The notes beneath the pieces were generated by a model. That model was not told where the DNA came from and made no database searches. It saw only the letters and a list, made by a program, of their open reading frames with translations. Shown piece after piece: positions 36,181-47,486 of a stretch of 64,000 nt of DNA. Every line of letters starts with the position of its first letter. Position 1 is the stretch's first letter. Source of the DNA: Sphagnum compactum (Eukaryota; Bryophyta; Sphagnopsida; Sphagnales); NCBI GenBank assembly GCA_965153455.1, contig OZ234498.1:1550001-1614000 (forward strand). The letters run 5' to 3'. Made by a program: the position numbers and the translations under genes.

Positions 36181-37095
36181 GCAATATATTCCTATGCCTC
36201 GGCGCTGGCATGTTCGCTGGCTCCATAATCTGACATGCTTTGGGTTCCCTTCTTATTCCTGACTTTTCTTTTCTTCCCTTCAAATGTACATTATTTCTTT
36301 TTGGAGAAGAAAAAGAAGAATATGAACTGATGAACTATGTGTAGGGTAATAATAACTAATAACTAGTAATGAGCAAATTGTTGCATAAATGGCTCTGCCC
36401 CATTTCAACTGAGCAAAATATAAAATATTTTCATGAAATTCTCATGAAATGATCTCACACTTCAGAGTAATACCAGGTGAACAATTCTCAAAATAAGTGA
36501 CCAAATGAAAACTAAGTTGTTTTGTAATCTCACCCTCACAGGCAAAGCCAATAGAAGCCTATGTCCAAGGCCATTGCAGGAGGACTTAAGGGGCTGCCTG
36601 CCTCATGCCATTGTTTTGTAAAAAACACATGACCACAAAAACAATAATGAGATTATCATAAGAATCACATAAAAGGCTCTCCTCCCTCCCTCCTAATTGA
36701 ATTGAATTGTATTGAATTCATTTTATTGGTTTGAAATCTTTTTTACTCTCTTTTACAGACCCTCACATGTCATGGAATACCCATGAACGTCATCATCGTC
36801 GCCAAAGTTTACAGGTAGACTAGATAAAAAGTAAGCTTACGAGTCACTGACCCCGCCTCCTTTTTCTTTGCCACGATGGCTGTGCCAGCGCCACCCCCAT
36901 GCCAACCCCTCTTCATGCCCAACTCCCAGCCCTTTCCCAACACGTACCAAGTAATCCTGACCACTTGTCACTCTGGTGGCTCTTGGACTTTCTTGGGTTT
37001 GTGGCGAAAATTGCATGTATCAAGATACAATGTGGCAAGCCAGCATTTGTGTGTAGTGATATATACAAACAAACAACCTAGTATTATTCCACATG
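36181..37095. other. Intergenic DNA, nothing recognised
   Basis: AT-rich with no coding exon. A short frame at 36876-37103 (+) begins Met-Ala-Val-Pro-Ala-Pro-Pro but has no exon-like continuation or family resemblance. Confidence 0.4.
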
Positions 37096-37250
37096 TAGCA
37101 TAACTTATAGGCATAAGCTTCATCCCGCTCTTCACCTCTTATGCATCTTAAGATTCATCCTCTTTTAAGGAGGGGTATCCCCCAATACAAGGTGGCCTTC
37201 AAATACACTATGAAATTTCTTGGAGTGTTTTACATCACAACACACACACT
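37096..37250 (+). repeat. Interspersed repeat family R3, partial copy c
   Basis: Shares the block order CTCTTTTAAGGAGGGGTATC then ACAAGGTGGCCTTCAAATAC and AAATTTCTTGGAGTGTTTTA with the right-hand parts of the copies at 37985-38290 and 49915-50240. It is truncated on the left. Confidence 0.5.
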
Positions 37251-37984
37251 TAAATTCTGGGTGCAGAGACTCAGAGTGAGCCAAAACTGGGGAGTACGTA
37301 CTAAGTACTTATGACATTGCTGATTAGAAATTTGATGATTATGGTTTGAAATCATGAAAGTGCCTTATTATTATTACCTCGTAAAAGAACTGCCATTCTT
37401 GGTGCACTTTCAATTGCCAAAAACTGACTAGAGTCTAGTAGTAGGGTAGTATTTTTTTTCCTGTATGTAATTTGGAAAAAGCAATTTTGTTCCTATCATA
37501 ACATACTTTCATACTTAGGACTACAATCAAAGGTGAATAATGCCAAAATCTGAAAGCCCAAGTTTCATGTGCTTATGATGATGAATGAATCCAAAGAGCC
37601 TATTACTGATGTCCCTTTTCTCCCTCTAATTCTTTAGATAAGATCTTGACTCTGGACACCCGAGATAAGATTTGGCCATACTTAGGCCCGAGGCTTGGGG
37701 GTGGGGGGGCCGAGGGCGTTGGGTGGGAGTGGAGTCATCTGTCCAAAATTTGCCATTTTCTGGGATGTTTTTTAAAGCCAAATTTCTATGCCATCTGTCC
37801 AAAAAAAGCCATTTTCGTTTGTGGGGAACCGGGGTTACTTGCCAAATACCTTATTTTTGCAAAAGACAAGCCAAATAATGTTGCTAACTTAGCTCTTCAG
37901 TAGTTGAAAGTTGTTGTTATGGTGAAACTTACACAGTCATGATACAGTCATGATTCGGCAGATATTGTTGCAGGTTCACATGTG

Positions 37985-38290
37985 TGGGGGTAAATCCCCA
38001 GGGTGGGGGCATTCCCAAATTAGGGGCCTAGGATGAGGCAGTACCCCATGATGCAGGAAGGCCTGTGATGAACCAAAACATATGTACATCATGAGAGGCA
38101 TCGAAATCGGAATTGTTACATCCACTCCTTACGAGTGCAAAGGGATCTTACATTTATAAGGAGTTGGATCCCTTCCACTCTTAAGGAGTAAGCATAATGT
38201 TTCTCCTCTTTTGAAGGAGGGATATTCATGGACATAAGGTACTCGTAAAATACAATGTCATGTGTAAGGCCTAGGGAGAGGCCACTACCA
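37985..38290 (+). repeat. Interspersed repeat family R3, copy a
   Basis: Landmarks in order: a GGGGGCATTCC block, GGGGCCTAGGATGAGGC, TGTACATCATGAGAGGC, several TTAAGGAGT/AAGGAGTTGG units, then GAAGGAGGGATATTCATGGA and CATAAGGTACTCGTAAAATA. The copy at 49915-50240 shares this order. Non-coding; the alternating AGGAGT/ACTCCT words allow local hairpins. Confidence 0.55.
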
Positions 38291-38689
38291 ATATATCGGG
38301 CCTGTGGGAGGCGGAGCAAAGCATGGCCTCAGCTCTGGTAATGCCAGGGGCTTACTATGCCCAAAGCTCGCAGACAATTTTTGTAGAAAAAAATGTGAAA
38401 CCTCACACACACCCATTGGGTAGGAACATTTAAAAACGAAAGTTTCCTCACTTTGCAGAGGAATTGATATCCTTTATAAACATGCCCTGCCGGAACAATA
38501 GAAATGCAGTGGCAGGGCTCTAGGACTCATGAAGAATTTGGATAGATAAGCTTTCAAACAACACTAGTGGGTGCCCGTGGCTGAAGGCCACTGTGAAGTC
38601 CCCCGTGATGTGACCTCGGAGATTCTTGAGAGGCCAGGGTTTCAGGCAGAGTGGCAGGTGGAGGCGCAGTGAGTGCTTTTTGTCTTGCC

Positions 38690-39065
38690 CGACGCTTGAG
38701 CGAGGCATGTTACACAAAGTGATCGGCTGTGTGTAACAAAGAGGGAACGCAGTGAGAGTGTGGCTGAGAGGAACGGAAGAGAGAAAGGGAGGGTAATTGA
38801 GCGAATGGGGAAAGAGGGAGGGAGCCAAAACCAAAGTAGGTAGGTTTTTGGGCGTGTTACACAAAGTGATCGGCTGTGTGTAACAAAGTGCCATTCAAAA
38901 GTACCATTTTGGAGGACCATGACCGGAATTAATATATTAAAAAAAAAATTTGGTACTCCCAGGCCCCAGCCACTCCCACTCTCCCAGGCCCCTGTCCACA
39001 AAGTTACTGAGTGGAGGACCATTCAAAAGTACCATAATAAGGACTGAGCGGAATTATAATATAGA
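38690..39065 (-). repeat. Duplicated imperfect palindromes and short direct repeats
   Basis: The 33-bp word beginning GTTACACAAAGTGATCGGCT and ending TGTGTAACAAAG appears at about 38709 and 38856; its ends (GTTACACA and TGTGTAAC) are inverted, so each copy can form a small hairpin. A second word, CATTCAAAAGTACCAT followed by a GGACCATGACCGGAATTA-like block, occurs at about 38891 and 39019. The minus-strand frame 38894-38520 is an artefact of this repetition. Confidence 0.6.
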
Positions 39066-41054
39066 TAAGGGTTGGTAGTTGAAAAATGTGGTTAGGTAAG
39101 TTGTTGTATATGTCTTCTGTGTGAAAAGAGCCAGTGAACTGTCAAGGTTGACGTGGGCCTCTTGAAAATGGAGTTGGCCTTTGGCCTTTACCCTTAAGAC
39201 CCACCATGAATGGTTAGTACTTGTTCTCATTATGAATGGCAAGGGATTTCTCCAACGCCTTGAAGGTACGAAATCTCCGCTGCCATTTGTCTGGATTCTA
39301 CTTCTAGATTGAAAGGAGTTGGAGTGGCTCTACTGCAAAGAAAGTCTTTGCATAGATTGTGTTGATAAAGATGCTCGATCAAGGATTGAGCTCAAGTGTG
39401 CGCTAGGATTGAGCAATCATTGACACGGCTGGTGGTCTTGTGGTTCTGTACATAGGCTTCGGGAATTCTAAGGAGCTGGAGCTATTGCCAATTATAGCAC
39501 AAGCAAATGAGAGTAGAGCATAGTATGTAGAGTGAATCCTCAAAATCTTGCACTTTCAAGTTGGAGGAGAAGAGATCGATGGCCACCTTAGGGAACCCAT
39601 CAGAGGTGTAATGTTTTGCAATTAGGTGTAGGGTTCTCTTGTGCCATCCATTTGCCTAGCATGGAAGCTCAGGACCTTTGGCTATCACGAGAAAATGGAA
39701 TCCAAAAGTGGCTATGGAAAAAGGCAGGGAATATCATTACCATTAATTCTTTGAAATTGCTGCAGCAAATGTGCTTGAAGTGTAGCAGAGGATTTTTAAG
39801 ACTGGTAGGCAATGTGCTCAAAGTGTAACAGAGGGTGTGAGACAGGTGGAGAGTAATGGATGCAGACAAAGGCAATTTACAGGCAATGGTGTTGAATGCC
39901 TGAATCCACTCTGAAGCCACCAGCTGCCTTATTCCAGACAATGGGTGTTCATGGCTACTAGAGCAAACTGAATGACCACAACTGTTGACCTAGCTACAAG
40001 AAGGTCTCTAGATTGCATGGTTAAGAGCCATTCTGAGTTCAAAAGGGCCGTCAGCCTTTCTCTCATTTCCAAACTCCCTGATAATCTGCAAAGTTGATGG
40101 AAAGAAAAGAGGTCCAAGAGCTGAGCTATGTGGGAACTTCATGAGATGCTAGATGCTGCTTTTGTCCTTGCCAAAAGGAACCTTTACCTTGTCACAAGTG
40201 GGGCAGCAACATGAGGGGCATTTTTGGAGAGTAATGATGTCATGGATCTGAACATAGAATGCAAGCATTGGTTGGGAGGGCCTTTGACAAAGGTGGTGGA
40301 TATCACAAAATTCCAAATGGGTGACAGACAACAAGTGTCTTATGCACATGGTCATTTACCCTTGATGTTTGTTGCTTGGAATTGTGAGGTTAACTGAGTT
40401 GTTCTGAGAGTTGTTCCGGATAGCTGATTGTTGCTGATCATGAGTTGTTCTAGATGCCATCAACGAGCCATTGAGTTCTCGTAGATGCTCAATGAAGAAG
40501 CTAACAAAAAGATTTCGGAGGCAAATCGCTGGCTGCCGTTTTGGTTTGAGGTTCACATCAACTGTCTCATTAAGAGTGTTCTCAATTTTTAGGCAATCCC
40601 CCAGTTTTCATTTTGGTTATGTGTAGCTCCCTAAAAGAAAGTCTTGGAGTTGCGAATGACAAACTATTTTATGGTACGCAAGTGAATGAATCCTTAAGCA
40701 TTTCATATATGCATTGGCTACAGTTTTTGTGCACACAGAAGCATGTTGTGGGGGTGTTGCTCGCTCCTTATTCAATTCCGGTGAAGATCGTGTCAGCAAA
40801 AGCAAAGCAACCAGTAACAGTGGGTCGCCAAAACAGTAGTCATGCTGCCAATTACCAAGTGAATCTCTCTTCTCCCTTGCCCAATGCTTTGTAACATCCA
40901 AGCAAAAACTTCTAACCAACTGGACATTTCAGCATTTTAATATAAACTTCGATGTTAAACTAAAAACAGAAGAAAATGGACACAAGAGTCTGTCTTCAAT
41001 TTCCATCATCCACGAGTGGGATCATTCCTCCCCCTTGCTGCTCTGTACTTCACC
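39066..41054. other. Intergenic DNA, no supported gene
   Basis: Mixed-composition sequence with many frames of 60-100 codons on both strands and no exon-like pattern. A minus-strand frame (40355-40149) has a Cys cluster (CPSCCCPTC) but no family I recognise. It may contain decayed transposon sequence. Confidence 0.4.
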
Positions 41055-41146
41055 GCGCTTCGCTACGCTTCAATGCACGTTTTATCAAGCTCTTCAAGTT
41101 GCGCTTCGCTACGCTACAACGCAAGTTCTTCAAGTTCTTTATCAAA
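41055..41146 (+). repeat. 46-bp tandem duplication
   Basis: GCGCTTCGCTACGCT starts at 41055 and again at 41101. Each is followed by a diverged tail containing CAANGCA, CTTCAAGTT and TTTATCAA words. Non-coding. Confidence 0.65.
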
Positions 41147-41619
41147 CTGGAGCGATAACACACCATAGGAAAATCTTAGCAAAGCAAGAGGAAAATGCAC
41201 CTGAAAGATTTGCAACACACAGGACGAACACAGAACTCACACTTGAGAGTGAATGATGGCGAACACAAGTGAGAACGAATGTAGGAGAGGTGTGAAGAAT
41301 GAGAAAAGAGTGAAGAGAAAGTGAAATCCCACCCATCCACTATGTGGTTCTGTCTGGTGACGTCACCGGTTATGTCCCATAACTGGCCTGCTCTCGCCGG
41401 TTACATAGTCCATTGCGCCTAATGAGATCCAATGCTGGTACCTTATGCTAACTAGTAGGTGACTATTGAAATCCAAGTCAATGTTATGCGTTGTAACTGG
41501 TGACTTGATAGCCAAATCAAAGTGCGATTCTCATGACACTCGTTATGAATCAGATCAGAGCACGACAAAAGGGAGATGAAAGGGAGAAGACATATCAAAA
41601 TGTTCTGACGGAGTGGTGG

Positions 41620-41920
41620 GCCATAGCTTATGGACTAGGTAAAGTAACAAGTGCCCAAGTTATTGTGAATAGCGGAGGCATGTCAGTGTTGAGACTATTC
41701 ACCGTAATTAGTGTGCTCAAGTTGCTTATTGGACATAGCCTAACTATTGTAAGGGACCCTTGAGAGTGAGATATGAGGTTTAGCCAACTAGCGACCAGGA
41801 ACATGCAAAAAATAATATTAGCGAGGTACGAAAATATCATAAGGTAGAAAGATACGTGGAATAAGTAAGGAGCTCTTGTCCAATGGCATGTGTCACGTTA
41901 GGAAACGTTTCCAAAAAATC
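41620..41920 (+). repeat. Interspersed repeat R4, copy b
   Basis: A diverged copy of the 18.78-19.06 kb unit: AAGTTATTGTGAATAG and CTATTCACCGTAATTA form the hairpin region, followed by GAGGTTTAGCCAACTAGCGA, GCGAGGTACGAAAATATCAT and GGAGCTCTTGTCCAATGGCA. The order and spacing of blocks match copy a. Confidence 0.55.
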
Positions 41921-42480
41921 TTTTATGGGTAGAAACAGTAACAGAAATGGACACTGACCTGTTGATAGCATGAGTTGCGCAGACGTACTGTTATTGATAA
42001 CCCTAGATGTTAGGGTACGACACTTTTGTCATTAGGGTTCTGTGAATAGGTGTCAGGGTTCTTAACACTAACCACTCTACCTCTAGGTTTGGACAGAGAA
42101 AAATTGATGAAGTAAGCGCTGGTACGATGGAGTTGCATATTTTTACGAGCTGAGGATCACGCCTCCTCTCTATGGGTCCTACGCTTACGCTTGATTGCAT
42201 CCACTTTTCCAAACGAGGAGAGTTGGGTTTTGTATGTAATGTGTTTAGTCAAGTAGTTGAGTGAATTGATCGACTTTACATGGATAGTAAAGATATGGGT
42301 AGTTTGAGAAAATATCTGCCAAGTTTTGTGTGGGCAAGGATGCATTTTGAGCATGATGTGGGGGTGGGAATGCAATTTCTTGTTGACATGTGATATTGCT
42401 GATCACTAGACCCCAATCACTATGCCTCTACATGATTCTCTGTATGCCCAAGGCATAGATGCTTTGCTTGTACAAGCCGA

Positions 42481-42594
42481 AATGAAATGAAGCCTACTTT
42501 CATAAGTTTGCTGCAACTTGGATAAGGACATGGCTAAAATGAAATGAAGCTTACTTTCATAAGTTTGCTGCTTCTTGGATGAGGACATGGCTGA
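42481..42594 (-). repeat. 57-bp tandem duplication encoding a 19-aa repeat
   Basis: The unit AATGAAATGAAGCCTACTTT (continuing to GGACATGGCTA) starts at 42481 and repeats at 42538. The period is a multiple of three, so a minus-strand frame (42609-42406) reads two 19-residue repeats containing QQTYESKLHFI and QQTYESRLHFI. The frame is only 67 codons with no other gene-like feature, so I treat it as a DNA repeat. Confidence 0.6.
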
Positions 42595-42956
42595 TATTTT
42601 GATGAGCACTGTCTTTTGAGTGCTCGCTAAACATTATTATGTCTACCTAATACGTCTGCCCATGGCTTCACAAATGCAACAGAACTCAATATGTACATTT
42701 CTATGGTCACATCTTGCATTTGGATTTTTCCACATCTACTTGATTGCTGAGAGGCAAGTGTGTACATGCATCAAATTTGTGTTTGGCAACATGTCAGATT
42801 CGGCAAGGAAAATTAAGCCTGAGTTATGGATGGAGAAGTTGCTCATATGGAGAGGTGTAGAGGAAAGGGGAGAGAGGGGATAGATATGTAGTTATTTTTG
42901 TGTAGTTTTAGTTTGCAGTATTGCATTTACTGCTGTCATCCAAGCGGCTACCAGAG

Positions 42957-45553
42957 ATGGAGGCAGACAAGGTCACTATGAAGGAACAGATTTTGTCAGG
43001 CGTTTTCCAGACTTCCTGTTCAATTACAGAATGAAAATATTCAGGTAAGCTGGAATTTGAGGGATTGATTTTTTTCAGTCAATATTTTCATCGTTGTACT
43101 TGCCAATCCTTTTCCATGGTATATAAGCAGATATGCCCTTCTTCAGGCATGTGTCAAATGGAGATTCTTCATCATCTTTGCAAGCATTAATGAGTGGAAT
43201 CTGCATGTAAGTTTTTGTGCTTGCTGGTTATTTCACCATCAGAGGCAAATAGAGATGGTTGGATCAGTGTGCGATGCTGCAGACAAAGTGCTGCAAGAGG
43301 CCCACAAGTTCTATAGACTCAGAACTCAGCAGGGACCTGTGGCTGCCAGCACACTTAAGCAGTCTTGCATTGTGCATCACATATGGTGGCTACTGGAATC
43401 TTTCTGTCTTCAACCTATTTCTTCATGGTACTTCCTGCACCAGATTCTGTGTATTGTGTGCCCTAGGACTCAGTGACACTATCATTGCAACTACTCTTTT
43501 ACTTTGTCAACTGATTAGATTCATTGACAACCAGGGGTTGCATTTGTTGGCAGGTTTGGGCTTCAGAGGATCATTGTTGCCATCTAGTGGACTTATAGGA
43601 CCACCTGTGCCTCAGCAGGTATGATTCCTAATCAGATCAGTAGCTGCATCAGAGCCAGTTTTGTCCTTGCTTGTTGTCCTATTGTCTTTGAAGCCCCAAA
43701 TGCTTTTCCTCTTGAGCCAGCTGCACAGTGTGGACATGCAAGTGTTTTGCTGAAAGCCATTATACTGGGTCTCTTTCCTGTAGTTTCTCCATTATATTTT
43801 CTGGTCACAGGTCATGGCTTCACCAGCTGTGGGCATAGAGAACAACCACATACTGAAAATCCTATACCTATTGTTTACTCACAGATTTCTTGTTCTTTCA
43901 AACTGAAGCTTGTTATGCTTTCAATTATCATGGCAAGAACTTATTTGGGATGGGCTGTTCAGGGTCCATGAAGTCAACCCATGTTTTAATTGTCAGCCTC
44001 ATGATTAAACTGTACAGATTTTGTGGTTACAGTGAGACCTTTTGAAGCAGGACTAACAAGGAGTTCACTATATTGGCTGCAGTTGACCAACCCTGGTCTG
44101 AGTTGTGCAATCCTCTATAGAATGTTGTGGGTACTGGGACTGTCCCTGGCATGGCATCAGCTGCCTCATTTGGTCTGTTTGTTAATTCCCCAAGATCTAG
44201 AATCTCTTCTCAACAGCAGCAACTACAGCAAGAACAGCAACAGCAAGAAGCTCTCATGCAAAGGCAATAATAGTTCCAACAGCTGCAAAAGCAACAGTTG
44301 CAGTCTGCTCAGGTGCAGCAAAGTCAGCAACTTTGATAGCCTGGAACCCCTCCAGTGCCTCAGGTACTGCATTTAATACGCATAACGTCTGAATGACTTC
44401 CACTAGTGAGTGAACTCTTTTTCGAGCAAATGAATAAAAATGAACTTTCCTTAGCTGTATGCATTAGTGGGCAGTGAGCAGGGCGTGCCAGGCTAGAGAG
44501 AGTACTGATACATCCATGTCTGACGTTGACAGGCCCAAGCAAATGTTCAGTAGCAATGACAATTAGCATAGCAGCATTTGCTACAACATCATCAACAAGC
44601 CAAATTACAGCAGGTTGGGGCTTCTCTGCTTCTGTATTTGATTGTTCATTGCACTCCAGTCTGTTACTATACCTGTGAAGTAACTGTAAAAGCCTGACAC
44701 TGTCTTATCTTGTTCGATCAATTCCTACAGTTGCAGCAGCAGCTTCAATACCAGGTTTCTCTTGCTCTTGATTGGGCATATGCATGGTTCCTCAATTGTG
44801 AACCTTTGTGTTACCATCTACTCTGATTTCCTGATTTCCTCAGAGTTCACATTGATTTATTGTCGAAACATCTCATCGATCCGTATCATGTGTGTGTTGC
44901 CTATCTATGTGATTTATTTGTTGGGACCATTTGTTTTTCACTTAGTAGATTATTTGAATTGCTTTTTCATCACAACTCTGGCCTTTGTCTCATCCTGTTA
45001 TCCATCATGATCTTTGCTATTTGTCCTTTCTGTCATCATCACACTGTTGTTGAGGGGTAACTGAAACTGGCAGCTTTAATCTGTACCCAGCTGCCATCTT
45101 ATATAACTTTGTTTAGTACTTGTCTTTGAAATTTTGATAGATAGAAACTAGGGAGGAAATGAGTTATTTTCTTAGAGGAATTTTGTAAACCATAGACTGC
45201 ACTGTCAGGACCGGCAGGCTCTCCAACAACCCCAAGGACAGCAGCAGTCTTTGCAGCAGCAATCTCTGCATCAGTAGCTCCAAAGATCACAACTGCAAGC
45301 TCCACAGCAAAACACACTTTAACAGGTCAGTCAAGGGACTCCCAGCTGAATCAGCTTGGATCTATGAATCATCTGTGTAAATGCCCAATCATCACTTTTA
45401 CCTTCCTGCACGGTTTGGTCTCTGTGCCCTTTTTTGGTGTCCAACGAATCCTAGCATGGACAGATAGATTGGAGAGGTTCTTGTTACCTATGCTACATTC
45501 TCTACTATACAGGCAGCTTGTAAACCATCGTCTTGATCTGTACCTTGTGAAGG
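42957..45553 (+). pseudogene. Glutamine-rich protein gene with in-frame stops (probable pseudogene)
   Basis: Several exon-like segments bounded by AG and GT carry a common Gln-rich theme: 42957-43044, 43147-43206, from 43243 (frame with SVCDAADKVLQEAHKFY), 43554-43618 (GLGFRGSLLPSSGLIGPPVP), about 44120-44363, 44533-44613, a 24-nt segment 44731-44754 (LQQQLQYQ), 45209-45325, and perhaps 45512-45553. In the Gln-rich exons the obvious frame is broken by stops at 44268 (TAA), 44271 (TAG), 44334 (TGA), 44337 (TAG), 44551 (TAG), 44557 (TGA), 44569 (TAG), 45275 (TAG) and 45320 (TAA). Seven are one C-to-T change from a Gln codon. This looks like a transcriptional co-regulator gene that lost function by nonsense decay. 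I do not recognise the family, and exon phases between segments are not all resolved. Confidence 0.5.
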
Positions 45554-46333
45554 TATGATGTCCTTATGACTCTGCCCTTGCAGGCTTAGTTTTCCCACAT
45601 TAATCTTTGTTGTTCTTGCAATAAGTTCTGAGGGCCTCCCCATTTCTTCTCCAAAAAATAAAATAATGAAAGAATTAGAAAACAGGAGTAGCACTGGGCA
45701 ATAAGCTGTTTCAAAGTAGGGAAAGTGGAAGAGTTCTAATGTCAATGCACTAACCATTTGCTTATAAATCTAGAAAACTCTGCCCACACTGTTAATTTGA
45801 AATTTGAAATGCTCGAATTTATGAGTCATTTAGGAAGTTACAGAAACCGAACCTCAAATACAGTGTATAGAAATCCTTTTTTGCCAGTCATTGGACTCAA
45901 GCCTTGCATGTTTGAATTTAACTTCTGTTGAGAGCTGCTGCATGCTTCACAATTTGTCATTGTGCAGCTGATTGTGGAAATAACTTTATTGATGTGCATT
46001 TGATGGCTGTGGTGAAGGTGATACCTGTTGTGTTCTTGAGTAAAATGCAACTCTTACATTGCTTGTTGACTTTTTGCAGCATTGACTCTTTGCAGCATTC
46101 AGGTGCACACTAGTGGATCATTTTTTCAATGCAAATGTGCCTCAGAGTAACATCTCAAGTTGTCCTTTCATTAAATGAAAGTAACTTCAAAAAGCAATGT
46201 GAGCATACACCCAGCCTCATGGAATGGTGCTCTCACAGGCTTGGCTGCTTTATTATGTACACTGGTAGTTACAAGCCCAAATAATCACAGCTTTTGAACT
46301 ATCTTCTCTGGAAACCAACACAGAAACATCTAT

Positions 46334-47486
46334 TTACAACTTTCTTTTTGGGAGTGATCTAGTCTCCAGCCTTTGTTTCATTCTACTAAACCCCCCTGAA
46401 TACAGGTTGCAGTCACCCCTTTTAGCATGATCATAAACATTGGATAGATGAGCACTGACTGTTGACATCACATTGAGCTCCTTCACAAAGTGGAATAGAT
46501 CAGACATGAAAAAGATAGAAAACACAAGAAATGGTACTGCCCCTATGTTCCTAGCCATCCGTTCATCGAGCTTGGCCCAGACAAGAACTTGCCTGTCAGG
46601 ACTCCAATTGGATGTCAAATTCTTCAAGCTTAATGAATTGAGACTTAGGTTTTTAGGAGCAAGACACCAACCAGCAACAAGGAGCACCATTTTTGCAACC
46701 CAAAGAAGGAATGTAAGTGAGCACCACAGTAGTCCAAGCCAGAGCAAACAATCCACAATCTGAGATACAGGCAAGGAGGCAGGGCAAGGGGCTCCACTGA
46801 AAGCCCCAAGTACCCAAATCAATCCCCAGCCAACAGCAAGGCTCGCAGCCCACCAATGGTATATAGTCAATCTGCTCTTGCCAAATCTTCCATACTTTTG
46901 ACTCAGATCATCATCACCACCATCATCCCAAGAGCCAATTAGGTATTTGTTGTTGCCACTCCCATTCCTGTTCCCATTGCCAAAGAAGCCTCCACCACCT
47001 GCAGTGCAATTTGGTTCTTTGAATGAAAAAGATTCAAGATTGCGGAGACATGCAGTTTATTAACATCCAGCACAAATGGAATTGCAATGTCATTGTGAGT
47101 ACAAAATTGTCTGAGTTGTCAGGATCTACAAGAGTACTGAAAGGAAATAGGGATTTTAAAGCACATAAACAACACAGAAGGTTGTGTTACCAACCTTGGA
47201 CAGGCTCTGATAGCCATGAATGACATCGGTGCAAGAGCCTAAGCCAATTGGGTGGCCAGATCCCTCCCATACAAGAATCCTTGCTTGGTACTGACACAAA
47301 CAGCCTGAATCGGAATTCCAGTAGTGGAGAGTTTGATTGTTCATGATGTGGCTGTGGCTTCTCTCTCTGGAAGAAACCTCCCAGCCACACATAACCAGAT
47401 CTGCTAACTATGATGCTCTGTTCATGGTCCCTTGCTTCCCACTTGCTACCATTTTTTGATGTTCTCAGAGCTTCCCTCCTGTCCAT
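46334..47486 (-). CDS. Multi-pass membrane protein of unknown family, two exons
   Basis: Exon 2 (46998-46334) is the secure part: after acceptor CTGCAG it reads GGGGFFGNGNRNGSGNNKYL, an acidic stretch (DDGGDDD), a basic KYGRFGKSRL, then three or four hydrophobic spans (about AASLAVGWGLIWVLGAF, VDCLLWLGLLWCSLTFLLWV with AKMVLLVAGWCLA, and VPFLVFSIFFMSDLFHFV) and a basic tail ending KRKL. Exon 1 is less certain. With the ATG at 47486 and the donor after 47195 the protein is 318 aa; with the ATG at 47392 and the donor after 47191 it is 288 aa. Both restore the exon 2 frame. The Gly/Asn-rich then acidic lead-in resembles mature N-termini of plastid-targeted proteins, but exon 1 does not look like a typical transit peptide, so a further 5' exon is possible. 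Function unknown. It is convergent with the Gln-rich pseudogene. Confidence 0.55.

Noticed and set aside
38520-38894. A 124-codon minus-strand frame with repeated CYTQPITLCN
   Set aside because: The repetition comes from a duplicated palindromic DNA word, and the frame has no other coding signal.
40149-40355. Cys-rich frame (CPSCCCPTC) as a zinc-finger fragment
   Set aside because: The spacing fits no finger class I know, and there is no continuation on either side.
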